The notes beneath the pieces are model-generated. The model did no database searches. It saw only the letters and a list, made by a program, of their open reading frames with translations, and had not been told where the DNA came from. Shown here piece after piece: positions 8,738 to 20,400 of a DNA stretch of 64,000 bases. Position numbers and translations under genes: made by a program. Source of the DNA: Marinobacter denitrificans (GTDB lineage: Bacteria > Pseudomonadota > Gammaproteobacteria > Pseudomonadales > Oleiphilaceae); assembly GCF_008795955.1 (NCBI RefSeq), contig NZ_VMHN01000001.1, positions 1,178,001-1,242,000 on the forward strand. Direction: 5' to 3'. Within the stretch, counting starts at the first letter, position 1; each line of letters starts with the position of its first letter.

Positions 8738-9655
8738 ATGGACCTGCAGGAAAGTTTCATCAACAGCCCCGATCATCACCGGATTCCGTTACTCTCGTGG
8801 GCCCCTGAAAAGAAGACTGCAGTCATGGTGATTGCCCATGGCATGGCTGAACATGCCGCCCGCTACCAGCCACTGGCCCAATGGCTCAATCAGCAAGGGG
8901 TGGCCGTCTTCGCCATCCAGCACCGGGGTCATGGACCACACTGTCCTGAGGGCGACCTTGGCCATTACGCCAATGTTCGGGGCTGGCAAAAGGTGGTGGA
9001 CGACCTGCAGCAGGTGGTTGTCCACGCCAGGAAACAGTATCCCGATCTTCCGCTGACACTGTTCGGGCACAGCATGGGCTCGTTCATCGCCCAGGCATTC
9101 ACCCAGCAATACGGTGACCAGATCGACAACCTGATTCTCTGCGCCACCAATCGCATCGACAAACCGAGACTGCTGGTCTCCCTGGCTCTGGTAAGACTGA
9201 TCCGGGTACTGCGGGGGAAACGACATCACAGCCTTCTGATCGACAACATGACGTTCGGCGCTTTCAACAAGGCGTTTGCGCCCAACCGCACCAGCCATGA
9301 CTGGCTGAGCCGCGACCCACAACAGGTGGACCGCTACCTGAAAGACCCTCTATGCGGCTTTTCCTGCACCGTCGGTCTGTGGTCAGACTTCATTGGCGGC
9401 ATGCTGGGCATCAACCCGGCAGGCTGGCGCAAAGACCTGCCGGTGCACCTGCTCGCGGGGGACAACGACCCGGTGGGTGAAATGGGCAGGGGTTTCAGCC
9501 GCCATGTGGCCAACCTTCAGGCAGCGGGTGTCAATGTCGTCTCTGAACGGCTGTTTCCCGGGGCCCGTCACGAGCTGGTCAATGAAACCAATGCCAGTGA
9601 GGTCCAGAATCATATTCTCGAATGTATTCCCAGGCTTTCATATTCAGTCAACTGA
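8738..9655 (+). CDS. Alpha/beta hydrolase, monoacylglycerol lipase-like (Hydrolase_4)
   Basis: 305 residues. The nucleophile elbow is GHSMG at 110-114 (Ser112), with an oxyanion-side motif AHGMAEH at 33-39 and QHRGHG at 61-66, all typical of lysophospholipase/monoglyceride lipase. The catalytic His is likely in PGARHELVNE near the C-terminus. No signal peptide is seen, so it is cytoplasmic. It lies 97 bp after the hydroxylase and may be co-transcribed. Substrate inferred from family only. Confidence 0.83.
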   Translation: MDLQESFINSPDHHRIPLLSWAPEKKTAVMVIAHGMAEHAARYQPLAQWLNQQGVAVFAIQHRGHGPHCPEGDLGHYANVRGWQKVVDDLQQVVVHARKQYPDLPLTLFGHSMGSFIAQAFTQQYGDQIDNLILCATNRIDKPRLLVSLALVRLIRVLRGKRHHSLLIDNMTFGAFNKAFAPNRTSHDWLSRDPQQVDRYLKDPLCGFSCTVGLWSDFIGGMLGINPAGWRKDLPVHLLAGDNDPVGEMGRGFSRHVANLQAAGVNVVSERLFPGARHELVNETNASEVQNHILECIPRLSYSVN

Positions 9656-9725
9656 AGCATGACGGCGGCCGCTCAGGGGCGGTATGATCACGGCCATTAA
9701 TTGAACCTTGGGAGTACACTTGTCC

Positions 9726-10502
9726 ATGACCGCTACCCTCCGTTCACTGCTGGCTCTGAGCCTGCTGATGACCAGCGGAACGTCGTTGGCAGGTGAGGTC
9801 AGGCTGGCCATTGCGACCAACTTTCACGATGCCGCCGAACGCCTTGCTGCGCAGTTTACAGATGCAACAGGCCACAGTAGCCGCATCAGCTACGGCTCCA
9901 CCGGAAAGCTTTACGCGCAGATCCGTCACGGAGCGCCGTTCGATGTATTTCTCGCTGCGGATCAGGAACGGCCGCGGCTGATGGAGCAGAACGGCTCCGG
10001 TGTTCCCGGCACCCGCTTCACCTATGCAGTCGGACAACTTGTTCTCTGGAGCCCAGACCCGCAGGCATTCGTGGACCCGATAGCGTTCCTGCGTGCCGAC
10101 AACGTCCGGCGACTGGCCATTGCCAATCCTGCAACCGCCCCCTACGGCCTGGCTGCCCAGCAAACCCTGGAACACCTCGGCCACTGGGCAACCCTGGGAA
10201 GCCGGCTGGTGCGGGGAGAGTCCATAGCCCAGACCTTCCAGTTCGTGGCAACCGGCAACGCCAAAGCAGGCTTCGTGGCACTGGCCCAGCTCCGTGGGGA
10301 GCATGACGGCGGTGCCCGCTGGGAGGTGCCCGCCAGTTACCACGATCCTATCGCACAACAAGCCATCCTGCTGGAACGGGGCCGGGACAACGAGGCCGCC
10401 AACGCATGGCTGGACTTCCTTGCCAGCGGTGAAGCGCAGGACATTATTCGCCAATACGGCTACGATATCCCGCAAGCGTCCGAAGAACCCATGGAGTATT
10501 GA
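9726..10502 (+). CDS. modA: Molybdate ABC transporter substrate-binding protein ModA
   Basis: 258 residues from ATG 9726; an upstream TTG at 9720 lies closer to the GGAG at 9710-9713. A signal peptide ends near LAGEV. The mature chain begins [19 protein letters not shown], with [11 protein letters not shown] and [15 protein letters not shown], the standard ModA oxyanion-binding segments. It binds molybdate or tungstate in the periplasm for ModBC. Its stop codon overlaps the modB start (TGATG), so the three genes form one operon. No convincing ModE site was found. Confidence 0.93.
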   Translation: MTATLRSLLALSLLMTSGTSLAGEVRLAIATNFHDAAERLAAQFTDATGHSSRISYGSTGKLYAQIRHGAPFDVFLAADQERPRLMEQNGSGVPGTRFTYAVGQLVLWSPDPQAFVDPIAFLRADNVRRLAIANPATAPYGLAAQQTLEHLGHWATLGSRLVRGESIAQTFQFVATGNAKAGFVALAQLRGEHDGGARWEVPASYHDPIAQQAILLERGRDNEAANAWLDFLASGEAQDIIRQYGYDIPQASEEPMEY

Positions 10503-11182
10503 TGAGCCCGGAATGGCAAACTGTCTGGCTGACCCTGAAACTCGCCGGCATCACTACTGCCCTGCTGATGGTCATCGGAACCCCCATCGCCTGGTGGCTG
10601 GCCCGCAGCAGCCACTGGCTCAGACAACCGGTAGCCGCCATTGTGGCCCTGCCTCTGGTCCTTCCACCCACCGTTCTGGGATTCTACCTGCTGTTACTCA
10701 TGGGGCCTGAGGGCGTTGTGGGTACGCTGACTGACACTCTGGGGCTGGGCACCCTGCCCTTCACATTTGCCGGGCTGGTGGTGGCGTCTGTGCTCTATTC
10801 ACTGCCCTTCACGGTTCAGCCCCTGCAGAATGTTTTTTCCACCATTAACGAACGAATGCTGGAGGTTGCCGCCACCCTGCGGGCGTCGCCGCTGGATCGC
10901 TTTTTCTCCGTGGTGGTTCCCCTCGCACGCCCCGGCTTCCTGACCGCGGCGGTGCTGACCTTCGCCCATACGCTGGGGGAATTCGGGGTGGTGCTGATGA
11001 TTGGCGGCAATATTCCCGGCGAAACCCGGGTTCTGTCCGTGGCTATCTACGACCATGTGGAAACCCTGCAGTACGGCAAGGCTCACCTGCTGGCAGGCGG
11101 CATGCTGGTATTCTCATTCCTCGTTCTGCTGACACTCTATCTGATCAACGGACGCCTGAATAACGGGAACCTGAGATCATGA
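10502..11182 (+). CDS. modB: Molybdate ABC transporter permease ModB
   Basis: 226 residues with about five to six membrane helices and a CysT/ModB-type permease domain. The ATPase-contact loop lies in [35 protein letters not shown] is the conserved early helix. It starts at ATG 10502, overlapping the modA stop by one base, and its own stop overlaps the modC start by four bases (ATGA). Confidence 0.93.
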   Translation: MSPEWQTVWLTLKLAGITTALLMVIGTPIAWWLARSSHWLRQPVAAIVALPLVLPPTVLGFYLLLLMGPEGVVGTLTDTLGLGTLPFTFAGLVVASVLYSLPFTVQPLQNVFSTINERMLEVAATLRASPLDRFFSVVVPLARPGFLTAAVLTFAHTLGEFGVVLMIGGNIPGETRVLSVAIYDHVETLQYGKAHLLAGGMLVFSFLVLLTLYLINGRLNNGNLRS

Positions 11183-12258
11183 AAGAGCCAGGGATTCTTG
11201 CCCGCTTCGCCACCGGTTTTGCGGGCTTCCGCCTGGATGTGGACCTGGAATTGCCTGGCGGTGGCGTTACTGCCCTGTTCGGCCATTCGGGCTGCGGAAA
11301 AACCACTCTGCTGCGATGTATCGCGGGCCTGCAGGACTGTGCCGGCTACCTGTCCGTCAACGGCGACGTCTGGCAGGACGACAATGCCCGCCTGCCGGTC
11401 CATAAACGCCCACTCGCCTATGTATTCCAGGAAACCAGCCTGTTCCCGCATCTGTCGGTCAACGGTAACCTGAATTTTGGCTACCGTCGCACGCCGGCGT
11501 CAGAGCGACGGATTCACCCCCCGCAGGTGATTGACTGGCTGGGACTCTCGCATTTACTGGTCCGCAGGCCGGACCGGTTATCCGGCGGCGAGCGCCAACG
11601 CGTGGCTATCGCCAGGGCGCTGCTGACCAGCCCCCGCCTGTTGCTGATGGACGAACCCCTGTCGGCACTGGACCAGACCAGCAAGCGGGATATTCTGCCC
11701 TACCTGGAAACCCTCCGGGACAGCCTGGACATTCCCATTGTCTATGTCTCTCATTCCGCTCCCGAAGTGGCGCGGCTAGCCGATTACATTGTGATGATGG
11801 ACCAGGGCCGGGTGGTCACCCAGGGCTGCCTGCAGGAGACGCTGGCCCGGCCCGACCAGCCATTTGCACTGGAAAAGGACGCTGCGGTGATCGTTCCTGC
11901 CGTGATCCGGGAACGGGACCCGCAGTGGCATCTGTGCCGCGCTGAGTTCGAGGGGGGTAACCTTTGGTTACGGGATGACCGCCAGCCCGAACCCGGAAGC
12001 CGGGTCAGGCTGCAGATACTGGCACGGGATGTGAGTATTGCCCTGACAGCAAATCCTGACCAGAGCATTCAGAACCTGCTCCCGGCCAGGGTAATAGATA
12101 TCGCCGCGGAGCAGCGCCCCGGCATGACCACGGTACGACTCCAGGCAGGCAGAACCTCGTTTCTTTCTCGAATTACCAGTCGTTCGGCGCATCAGCTCAG
12201 GCTCAGTCCCGGCATGGAAGTCTGCCTGCAGATCAAGAGCGTGGCTATCGTCGAATAA
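11179..12258 (+). CDS. modC: Molybdate ABC transporter ATP-binding protein ModC
   Basis: 359 residues. Walker A is GHSGCGKTT, the signature is [16 protein letters not shown] and Walker B is [12 protein letters not shown]. The C-terminal ~100 residues form the TOBE/Mop-type molybdate-binding domain typical of ModC ([21 protein letters not shown]). It energises ModAB import of molybdate for molybdenum cofactor synthesis. The ATGA overlap with modB shows tight coupling. Confidence 0.93.
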   Translation: MKEPGILARFATGFAGFRLDVDLELPGGGVTALFGHSGCGKTTLLRCIAGLQDCAGYLSVNGDVWQDDNARLPVHKRPLAYVFQETSLFPHLSVNGNLNFGYRRTPASERRIHPPQVIDWLGLSHLLVRRPDRLSGGERQRVAIARALLTSPRLLLMDEPLSALDQTSKRDILPYLETLRDSLDIPIVYVSHSAPEVARLADYIVMMDQGRVVTQGCLQETLARPDQPFALEKDAAVIVPAVIRERDPQWHLCRAEFEGGNLWLRDDRQPEPGSRVRLQILARDVSIALTANPDQSIQNLLPARVIDIAAEQRPGMTTVRLQAGRTSFLSRITSRSAHQLRLSPGMEVCLQIKSVAIVE

Positions 12259-12341
12259 CCCCATCATCTGGCCCCTTCGGCACGGGTTCCGCTCGTACTC
12301 GTCGCGTTACTCTGGATACCTGACCAAAAAGGAGAGCAGGT

Positions 12342-13229
12342 ATGCCATATACACAGCGGTGGGTAAGCAACAAAGAGGTCGATCTGTATGTGGTCACCGA
12401 GGGTCACCCAGACAAGCCTGCTCTCGTGCTTGTGCACGGCTATCCCGATAATCATTCCGTATGGGATGCCGTTACCCGCTACCTGGTCAGCCATTATTTT
12501 GTGATCCGTTACGATGCGCGCGGAGCCGGCCGCTCCAGCTCTCCCGCCCGTACCCGTGACTACCGACTGCGACACCTGGCCGCAGATCTGGCAACCGTTG
12601 TAGACGCCGTCATTCCGGGGCGATCATTTCACCTGGCGGGCCACGACTGGGGTTCAATACAAAGCTGGGAATCCGTCACAACCACTCCCTTGTCCTCCAG
12701 GGTGCTCACCTACACCACGATCTCCGGCCCCTGTTTGGACCATGTCGCCAGCTGGCTGCGCCTGAATCTTACGGGCAATGGAAAAGCTGGCAGGCAGAAG
12801 GTTTTCCAGCAACTGGCCAGCTCCTGGTACGTTCTCCTGTTCCAGTTGCCGCTGATGCCGGAAGCGTTGTGGTATGGCGGACTGGACCGGCTATGGCCCA
12901 CATATCTGGCCCGCAGGGAGCAGGTTACCCGCTCTACCCCTGGCCGGTACCTGAAAAAGGACGGTTACCATGGCGTCAAACTCTACCGCGCCAATTTCCT
13001 GCCTCGACTCCTCCGCCCACAGCCCAGGCATGCCCGCTGCCCGGTACAGCTGATCGTGCCCAGACAGGACAATTATGTGGGGCAACAGCTCGCTGAAGGC
13101 CTGGAGCAGTGGGCAAGCACACTGGTAAGGAAGGACATTGATGCGCCGCACTGGGTTGTGTTGACGCATCCGGAGAAAATTGCAGGGTGGATCGACGAGT
13201 TCGCCCAGAACCCGAAGGCAGCAGCCTAA
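12342..13229 (+). CDS. Alpha/beta hydrolase, epoxide hydrolase-like
   Basis: 295 residues; the start is supported by AAGGAGAG just upstream. HGYP at 32-35 and GHDWGS at 100-105 place the nucleophile at Asp102, the epoxide hydrolase/dehalogenase-type elbow. YDARGAGRS at 57-65 is also typical. The protein resembles the hydrolase half of hydrolase-SDR fusion proteins, but here stands alone. The catalytic His is probably in [13 protein letters not shown]. It ends 4 bp inside the convergent vfr gene. Substrate unknown. Confidence 0.78.
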   Translation: MPYTQRWVSNKEVDLYVVTEGHPDKPALVLVHGYPDNHSVWDAVTRYLVSHYFVIRYDARGAGRSSSPARTRDYRLRHLAADLATVVDAVIPGRSFHLAGHDWGSIQSWESVTTTPLSSRVLTYTTISGPCLDHVASWLRLNLTGNGKAGRQKVFQQLASSWYVLLFQLPLMPEALWYGGLDRLWPTYLARREQVTRSTPGRYLKKDGYHGVKLYRANFLPRLLRPQPRHARCPVQLIVPRQDNYVGQQLAEGLEQWASTLVRKDIDAPHWVVLTHPEKIAGWIDEFAQNPKAAA

Positions 13230-13867
13230 CGGGTACCGTATACCACCATGGTCTTGCCCTTGACCCGGACCAGGCCCTGGTCTTCCAGGGTTTTCAGCAC
13301 CCGGCCGACCATCTCGCGGGAACAACCCACAATGCGGCCGATTTCCTGGCGGGTGATCTTGATCTGCATGCCGTCCGGGTGTGTCATGGCGTCCGGCTCC
13401 TTGCACAGGTCCAGCAAGGTGCGGGCCACACGGCCTGTCACGTCGAGAAACGCCAGGTCACCCACCTTGCGGGTGGTCTGGCGCAGGCGTGAAGCCATCT
13501 GCTCGCCGATGAAGTACAGCACCCTCGGATCCTGCTGGGCAATTTCCCGGAACTTGGTATAGCTGATTTCGGCAACTTCACACTCGGTCTTGGCCTTTAC
13601 CCAGGCGCTGCGCGAATCCATGTTGTCGAACAGCCCCATCTCCCCGAAGAAGTCCCCGGCGTTCAGGTAGGCCATGATCATCTCGCGACCGTCGTCATCC
13701 TCAATAATGACCGTGACGGATCCCTTGACGATGTAGAACAGGGAATCGCTTTTATCCCCTGCATAGATAATGGTGCTCTTGGCAGGGTAACGCCGGCGAT
13801 GGCATTGCGAAAGAAAATAGTCCAGGTGCTTGGTTTTCTGCTCAACCGGCTTGACGATAGTGGCCAT
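13226..13867 (-). CDS. vfr: Crp/Vfr-family cAMP-responsive regulator
   Basis: 213 residues from ATG 13867; an ATG at 13879 adds four residues, and AAGGAGG upstream is too close to one and too far from the other. The N-terminal cyclic-nucleotide domain has [10 protein letters not shown] and [16 protein letters not shown], with the phosphate-binding R-S pair of CRP. The C-terminal helix-turn-helix is [20 protein letters not shown]. Close to P. aeruginosa Vfr throughout. Vfr acts as a cAMP receptor controlling virulence, motility and secretion; here it may act globally like Crp. The neighbouring osmC-speD order matches Pseudomonas. Confidence 0.92.
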   Translation of the reverse strand: MATIVKPVEQKTKHLDYFLSQCHRRRYPAKSTIIYAGDKSDSLFYIVKGSVTVIIEDDDGREMIMAYLNAGDFFGEMGLFDNMDSRSAWVKAKTECEVAEISYTKFREIAQQDPRVLYFIGEQMASRLRQTTRKVGDLAFLDVTGRVARTLLDLCKEPDAMTHPDGMQIKITRQEIGRIVGCSREMVGRVLKTLEDQGLVRVKGKTMVVYGTR

Positions 13868-14104
13868 AGTGCGAGTCATGCCTCCTTAGTACTGGCGGGA
13901 TCCCGATGTTTTTATTCACCCTGCTTTCCGTGCGGGTTCATTCATTATGAACGCAACTTATAACAAGAAGGCCCCGTTTCGGCAACCTGAAACAGTATAG
14001 ACCAGATCCGCAGACCTGCCTTTTTGCGAAGCTGCCGCACAATCCGGGATATGCTAGCATCCCAGCCAACCCCACATCACACCTCATCCGGAGCATGAAA
14101 ACCG

Positions 14105-14527
14105 ATGAAAGCAACCATTGACTGGACGGGCGACGCCAGCTTCCGAGCAACCAGTGGCAGCGGCCACTCCGTGCAGCTGGACGGGCCACCTGATCACGGC
14201 GGCAAGGACCTGGGGCCACGTCCCATGGAAATGATGCTGATGGGCCTTGGAGGGTGCTCTTCCTTTGACGTCATGAGCATCCTTGAGAAAAGCCGTCAGA
14301 ACGTCACTGCCTGCCATGCCGAACTGGAAGCGGAACGCGCCGATGCAATGCCTGCAGTTTTTACCCGCATTCACCTGCATTTTGTTGTTACCGGGCACAA
14401 CCTGAAGGAAAACCTGGTGAAAAGAGCGGTCAGCCTTTCCGCAGAAAAATACTGCTCTGCCTCCATCATGCTGGAGAAAGCCGGCGTGGAAATCACCCAC
14501 AGCCATGAAATCCGTGAGGCGTCCTGA
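14105..14527 (+). CDS. OsmC family protein (YhfA-like)
   Basis: 140 residues with the OsmC/Ohr fold. The two redox cysteines are in LGGCSSFDV (about 51) and KYCSAS (about 118), so thiol-dependent peroxidase activity is possible. It belongs to the YhfA subgroup rather than OsmC or Ohr proper. The position between vfr and speD is conserved in pseudomonads. It is divergent from vfr over a 237-bp region, so cAMP-Vfr control is possible but no site was confirmed. Confidence 0.85.
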   Translation: MKATIDWTGDASFRATSGSGHSVQLDGPPDHGGKDLGPRPMEMMLMGLGGCSSFDVMSILEKSRQNVTACHAELEAERADAMPAVFTRIHLHFVVTGHNLKENLVKRAVSLSAEKYCSASIMLEKAGVEITHSHEIREAS

Positions 14528-14728
14528 ATCGGGATGAATACGGATGCTACAATATTGTCGCGAACTCTACCCAAATCAAGGGTCGGTGTGCATAATACGC
14601 ACCCTCTCCGCCGGTCTGCGCAAAAGGTAATCATCCCGGTCAGTTATCGGTGGCGGCCTTGGTGGCATGCATGCAACGAACAGACATGACCACCGACACT
14701 CATCTCCAGTCACTTGGGGGGGCTGAAC

Positions 14729-15520
14729 ATGGAAACCAAACTACAACTGCATGGTTTCAATAACCTGACCAAATCGCTGAGCTTCAATATCTACGACATC
14801 TGTTATGCGCAGACCGAAGAGCAACGTGAAGCCTATATCGACTACATCGACGAGATGTACAACGCGGAGCGTCTGACCCAGATTCTCACCGACGTGGTCA
14901 AGATCATCGGCGCCAATGTACTGAACATCGCACGCCAGGACTACGAGCCCCACGGCGCCTCCGTCACCATGCTGATTGCCGAGCACGAGCTCAGCAGCGG
15001 CGAGCCGGACAACGAGGAATCCCCGGGCCCGCTGCCGGATGCCATCGTGGCGCACCTCGACAAGAGCCACGTTACGGTGCACACCTATCCGGAGAGCCAC
15101 CCCTATGAGGGCATCAGCACTTTCCGGGCGGACATCGATGTATCTACCTGCGGCCTGATCTCACCGCTGAAAGTACTGAACTACCTGATCCACAGCTTTG
15201 ATTCCGACGTGGTGACTGTGGATTACCGTGTACGCGGCTTCACCCGCGATGTGGACGGGACCAAGCACTACATCGACCACGATATCAACTCGATCCAGAA
15301 CTATTTGACCGAAGACACCCAGAACGCCTACCAGATGATTGACGTCAACGTGTACCAGGAAAACCTGTTCCACACCAAGATGATGCTCAAGAATTTCAAT
15401 CTGGATAACTATGTGTTCGGAGTCAATGCCAGCGATCTGGACCCGGAAGAAGCCCGCTCCATTGAAGAACGCCTGAAACGGGAAATGCTGGAAATGTTCT
15501 ATTCCCGCAACGTGGAATAA
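14729..15520 (+). CDS. speD: S-adenosylmethionine decarboxylase proenzyme
   Basis: 263 residues from ATG 14729, with a G-rich ribosome binding site just upstream. The self-cleavage site is Lys112-Ser113 in [17 protein letters not shown]; Ser113 becomes the pyruvoyl cofactor. [20 protein letters not shown] is the conserved segment that follows. The enzyme makes decarboxylated AdoMet, the aminopropyl donor for spermidine. No speE is present here. The length matches the long E. coli-type SpeD. It is followed by a strong terminator. Confidence 0.95.
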   Translation: METKLQLHGFNNLTKSLSFNIYDICYAQTEEQREAYIDYIDEMYNAERLTQILTDVVKIIGANVLNIARQDYEPHGASVTMLIAEHELSSGEPDNEESPGPLPDAIVAHLDKSHVTVHTYPESHPYEGISTFRADIDVSTCGLISPLKVLNYLIHSFDSDVVTVDYRVRGFTRDVDGTKHYIDHDINSIQNYLTEDTQNAYQMIDVNVYQENLFHTKMMLKNFNLDNYVFGVNASDLDPEEARSIEERLKREMLEMFYSRNVE

Positions 15521-15534
15521 CGTCTTCCTGATCC

Positions 15535-15576
15535 GGTCCGGTGGTGCGCCGTCATCACCGGACCTTCAGTTTTTTT
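15535..15576 (+). terminator. Rho-independent terminator of speD
   Basis: The arms at 15535-15546 and 15553-15564 pair at 11 of 12 positions around loop CGCCGT, and a run of seven Ts follows at 15570-15576. It lies 15 bp after the speD stop. Confidence 0.88.
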
Positions 15577-15662
15577 GATGTCTCCTTCCAGAATTCTCCG
15601 TTTTGTTCCCCATGCCTCAAAGGCGTTTAATAGACCCTATACCCTTTGAGGAGGAATAGACC

Positions 15663-16520
15663 ATGCCCCTGCGATCCGTTACCAGGACCATCTCCGCTCT
15701 GGAAACCTCTGATGGCGCCGGTGTGCGCATCAAGCGCTCCATCGGTCAAAACCAGCACATCCGCCTTGACCCGTTTCTGATGCTGGATGAGTTCGGTTCT
15801 GATCAGCCCCAGGACTACATTGCCGGTTTCCCGTCCCACCCTCACCGGGGGTTCGAGACGGTCACCTACATGATCGAAGGCCACATGCTCCATGAAGACC
15901 ATCTGGGCAATCGTGGCAACCTGAAAAACGGTGGCGTTCAGTGGATGACCGCCGGGCGCGGCATTGTGCATTCGGAAATGCCCCAGCAGGAATCCGGTCA
16001 GATGCGTGGCTTCCAGCTGTGGCTCAACCTGCCTGCTGCAGAAAAAATGAAACCAGCGGGCTACCGCGACATCCAGCCTGAGGAGATTCCGGCCATTACC
16101 GTGGACGGCGGCCTGGTAAAGCTTATTGCTGGCAGGATAACGGTGGAAGGACAGGAGCATCTGGGCGCTGTCAGTGGCGGCAGCACCCGCCCCCTGTATG
16201 CGGACATTCACCTGGAGCCAGGCAAGGAAACCCTGCTGCCGGTCGAACCGGAGCTGGACGGAATGCTCTACCTGTATGCCGGTGACGCGTCACTGGTTTC
16301 GGAGGAGGGTTCTCAGGGTCTTGAGGCCTCAGCCGCCAGCATCCTCTCCCAGGGGGACAGCCTCAGGATCAGCGCCGGGGAGAACGGTGCACGCCTGCTG
16401 CTTATCGCCGGAAAACCTATCGGAGAACCCGTGGTGCAGTACGGCCCGTTTGTGATGAACAGCCGGGAAGAAATCGAGCAGACCCTGCGGGATTACCGCG
16501 ACGGTCGACTGACTGCATGA
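15663..16520 (+). CDS. Pirin family protein
   Basis: 285 residues with a bicupin fold. The N-terminal cupin carries the metal motif FPSHPHRGFETVTY and the later GGVQWMTAGRGIVHSEMP, both diagnostic of pirin. Bacterial pirins bind iron and some act as quercetinases or regulators of pyruvate metabolism; the role here is unknown. A strong GAGGAGGA ribosome binding site at 15648-15655 suggests good expression. Its stop directly abuts the convergent prkB stop. Confidence 0.88.
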   Translation: MPLRSVTRTISALETSDGAGVRIKRSIGQNQHIRLDPFLMLDEFGSDQPQDYIAGFPSHPHRGFETVTYMIEGHMLHEDHLGNRGNLKNGGVQWMTAGRGIVHSEMPQQESGQMRGFQLWLNLPAAEKMKPAGYRDIQPEEIPAITVDGGLVKLIAGRITVEGQEHLGAVSGGSTRPLYADIHLEPGKETLLPVEPELDGMLYLYAGDASLVSEEGSQGLEASAASILSQGDSLRISAGENGARLLLIAGKPIGEPVVQYGPFVMNSREEIEQTLRDYRDGRLTA

Positions 16521-17387
16521 TCAGGCGAAGGGTTTGCGAGCCATCAGCTCCGACACCAGCGGCCGCATGATCAGGTCCATGGCCAGTGACAGCTTGGTCC
16601 CGGGAATCACCAGGGTGTCGTGACGGGACAGGCTGCTGCTGGCGATCATCTGGAGCAGATAAGGAAAATCCACATCCGTCGGATCACGAAAATGGATAAC
16701 GATCAGGCTCTCATCTTCCGTGGGAACATCCCGGACGACAAAGGGATTGGACGTGTCCACCAGCGGAATACGCTGGAAGTTCACATGGGTGTGGGTGAAC
16801 TGCGGAACGATATCGTGTACGTAATCGTCCATGCGGTTGATGATGGTCTCCACGACCGCATCCTGGGAATACCCTCGCTTGTTGGTGTCACGGTGGATTT
16901 TCTGGATCCACTCGAGATTGACAATGGGCACCACGCCCACCAGCAAGTCCACATACTGGGCGATGTTATAGGCTTCGCTGACAACCCCGCCGTGGAGCCC
17001 CTCGTAGAACAGCAGGTCAGTGTCGGGGGCCAGCGGCCCCCATGGCGTGAAGGTGCCGGGTTTGTGTCCTGCTTCAATCAGTTGCCTGTCTTCGTCATGG
17101 ACGTACTGCCGGAACTGGCCGCTACCGGTGTGGCCATAGTCGTAAAACAAAGCTTCAAGCTTGTCGATATGGTTTGCCGCCAGGGCAAAGTGGTTACGTT
17201 CACCGAACTGACCCTTGGCGGCAAGGCGAGCCATCTGCTCACGATTGTAGCGGTGAAAGCTGTCGCCACTGACCATGGCAGCGTTTAGCCCCTCACCTGC
17301 AAAAAGACGGCTGAAAATGTTGCCGGTTGTGGTGGTACCAGCACCGGAGGAACCGGTAACCGCAATGATCGGATGGCGTTTTGACAT
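16521..17387 (-). CDS. prkB: Phosphoribulokinase-like protein PrkB
   Basis: 288 residues. The P-loop is GSSGAGTTTTG near residue 12, followed by a PRK/uridine kinase-type domain (VSGDSFHRYNR, LLFYEGLHGGVV). Close to E. coli PrkB. No RuBisCO or other Calvin cycle gene is seen, so this is the orphan PrkB type of heterotrophic gammaproteobacteria, whose physiological substrate is unsettled. It starts 18 bp after the large PilZ/GGDEF/EAL gene and is probably co-transcribed with it. Confidence 0.87.
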   Translation of the reverse strand: MSKRHPIIAVTGSSGAGTTTTGNIFSRLFAGEGLNAAMVSGDSFHRYNREQMARLAAKGQFGERNHFALAANHIDKLEALFYDYGHTGSGQFRQYVHDEDRQLIEAGHKPGTFTPWGPLAPDTDLLFYEGLHGGVVSEAYNIAQYVDLLVGVVPIVNLEWIQKIHRDTNKRGYSQDAVVETIINRMDDYVHDIVPQFTHTHVNFQRIPLVDTSNPFVVRDVPTEDESLIVIHFRDPTDVDFPYLLQMIASSSLSRHDTLVIPGTKLSLAMDLIMRPLVSELMARKPFA

Positions 17388-17405
17388 AACAGGTGGTCCG
17401 GAAAG

Positions 17406-20400
17406 TCAGTCCAGGCTGGTGAGCAGCCGCGGCTTTTCGATGATGAAACCCTGAGCATAGTCCACACCCAGACTGGTCAGCATATCGAGAACCCCGCGGG
17501 TTTCAACCTGCGAGGCAATCACTTCCCGTTTCATGTAGTGGGCCATGTCCACCATCGACTTCACCATTGCCCGGTCTGTTTCACTGGTATCCAGCTGGCT
17601 GGTGAAGGCGCTGTCGAGCTTGATGAAGTCCACTGGCAGGCTGCGCATGAACTGGAAGGAGGTTGGGCCGCTGCCGAAATCCCCCAGGCAGAATCGACAC
17701 CCCAGCTCTTTCATTTCCTCGATGAACTCGGAAATGCCCTGAATGTCATTGATGGCCGAAGCCTCAGTAATCTCAAACCAGATCCTTTCGATGGGGGCGT
17801 CTTTCTGGCTCAATTTGTCATAGATGAATTCCATCAGCAGCTGGTCGTTCAGCGAATGCCCTGACAAGTTAATACAGATGCCCCCCAGGTGCTCCGGATC
17901 CGGCGCCTTGTCCCGCAGCCAGTCCAGCATCTGGCCCACCACCCAGCGGTCGACCGCCTGCATGCGATCATAGCGCTCCGCCATGCGGACAAAGTCCTTG
18001 CCGGTAATCAGGTTGCCGGTGTCATCATACATGCTGATCAGAATTTCATATTGTGGCGCCATGGTGGTGTGCGGATGCAGCGGGATGATCTTCTGGCAAC
18101 GCAGTAACATGCGCTCTTCATTGAGATCTCCCAGATTGGCCACCTTGGCGGCAATCTGCTCCTGGCGGGCATGGCCGTGCGCGTCCAGGGAATACTCCAT
18201 CACCTTGCCGTGTCCCCGTTTCTTGGCCGCTTTCATGGCTTCCTCAGCCGCCTTCAGCCAGCGCTCTGCGTTGGCAAGCGCCGGCAGTTCCTGGGCCAGC
18301 CCGGCACTGGCAGAGAGGTGATAACTACCGCTGTCAAAACGGAATTCCATGGCCTCAATGGCCGCCACGATGCCCCGGGAAGCCTCAAGGGCATTTTCTG
18401 CCGGCAGCATTACGGCAAACTCGTTACCTGACAGCCGTGCCAGTGGCATGCCATTACCCACGTGGCTGCGAAGTACATCCGCTATCATGCGCAGTGCTTC
18501 GTCCCCCGCCTGGTAGCCGGCGGTATCATTGAGCAGCCGGAACTGGCGCAGATCAAGCCTCACAAGTGCCCGCTCATCCTCGCGTCGCGCCAGTTGCTGC
18601 TCCAGCACACGCTCAAACTCACGACGCCCCAGCAGCCCTGTCAGCTCATCATGGGTGGACGCCCAGGACAATTGGTCGTAGACCTTGCGCACCATCCGGT
18701 CGATGCTCTCGTCCACCAGGGGCCGCTCGTACTGACTGTCCGGAACGATAATACCCTTGCGCATATGCTGGGCGAGAGCCTCCAGCTCCAGCTCTACCAC
18801 CCGCATGCCCTGGTGGTTCACGAATACGAAGCGACTGAATCCGCGGGCCACCCAGACCAGGCGAATATACTGGGGCTCGTCCGGCTTCTCCTGGTCTTTG
18901 AGCCAATCACCCGTGCGCAACTGCTGGGCACGGTTAATCCAGCGCTGCAGGCTGCGCTGGTCGCGCTCCGACAGGGCCTGTTTCTTGTCGTCTTCGGTCT
19001 TCGCCGGCGGCATTTCCACCATGGCGGGCGGGCTTTCCGGGCTGCGCACCAGGAACTGCTTGAGCTCATCGCGGATCTGTGAAGACGGCATATGGTTACT
19101 GGAGATCGAGGCCAGCCCGTCCTGGATCACCCGCAACAACTCCGGGAGATTAATGGTGTTCTCAGGGTCATCCGCAAAGGTCATCAGCGAATCAATGACG
19201 GAAAGATAATCCTGCCACAACGGGCTGTCCTGTCCCTGGCGGATCCAGGTCAGCGAGAGCAGATCACGCCAGCCGCCATCCAGCAGGCTGACGACGGCCT
19301 TCGGCACTTTCCGGCCAGCCAGTTTCTGCTCCAGTACCACCGCCACTGCCTTCTTGGACTCCGACACCTTCTGGGCGCCCTCGGCGGCAGCCGTCACCCG
19401 CTCCACGTTGCGCCGGTAGACAAGGTTCTGGCGATCTATCAGCCCATCCAGTTCTTGCACGGCACTCTCAAATACCCCGGTGTCTTGCTCGAAATCGGTG
19501 GCGATCCGCTGAATCAGCTCATCAACCCGCCGCTGAACCACCGGATTGATGCGGCCACCCTTCACCCCCAGTTGAGCCAACCGGTTCATGACCCCACGCA
19601 CCGGGCTGTCCTGATCATCAAAAAACTCGGGATCCCTCATGACCACTTTCAGCACCGGTACTTCCAGCTGGCGCATCCGCGACTGGGCATACGCACTGAG
19701 CTTCGGACTTTCCACCACACTGCTGAAGAACCGGTCGACCACATCCAGGGTACCTTGCTCCTCCTCACCCAGCGCGTGCTCTCCACTCTCCCTCACCCGT
19801 TCCACCACGCGTTCACGAAGGGACGGCTGTTCCGGGCTGGCAGCTGCTGCCTGCAGCTGGAGCTCTTGCAGTTGCTTCTGCAACTCACCGGCGGAAAGTT
19901 TCCTTGCACCCGGGGAAAACTCTACCGGTTCCATATCGCCCCGGGCCAGGCGACTTGCAGTCAACGTCCCAAGCAGATTTTTCACCGTTGCAAAGGCAGT
20001 CTGGGCGGCCGAGGCGTAACCACGGAATTCGGAGGAGGATTTTCGGCCAGGGAAGCGGGTCATTTTAAGCCCGGGAGGCTCCACCTCCCTGACAGGCGTG
20101 GCCTCCTCTTTTACCAGAGCCTCAGCGCTGGGTGCGACAGGCGCCTTTATTTTCTTCGCCTCTGCTTCCGCAGGGGAGTGTTCGCTCAGATACTTGCTCA
20201 GATCCAGGTCCGGCAATACGCCATGACGCACCAGAATATTATTCAACTCCCGATAAAGGGGGCCAAGGTGCATCAGTACGGTTTTTTCAAAGACCTTGAG
20301 GCAGGCCTTCTCCACATCACGGTCGGCCTTGAGCAGACTCAGGCCGGAATGGAAGGCTTCGCAGATCAGCGCCGGGCCGAGGGGGTTGTGGTGACCTGTG

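Noticed and set aside
14527..14728. Possible riboswitch or attenuator before speD
   Set aside because: Only a weak, mismatched inverted repeat (GGTGTG…CGCACC) is present; there is no recognisable SAM riboswitch core.
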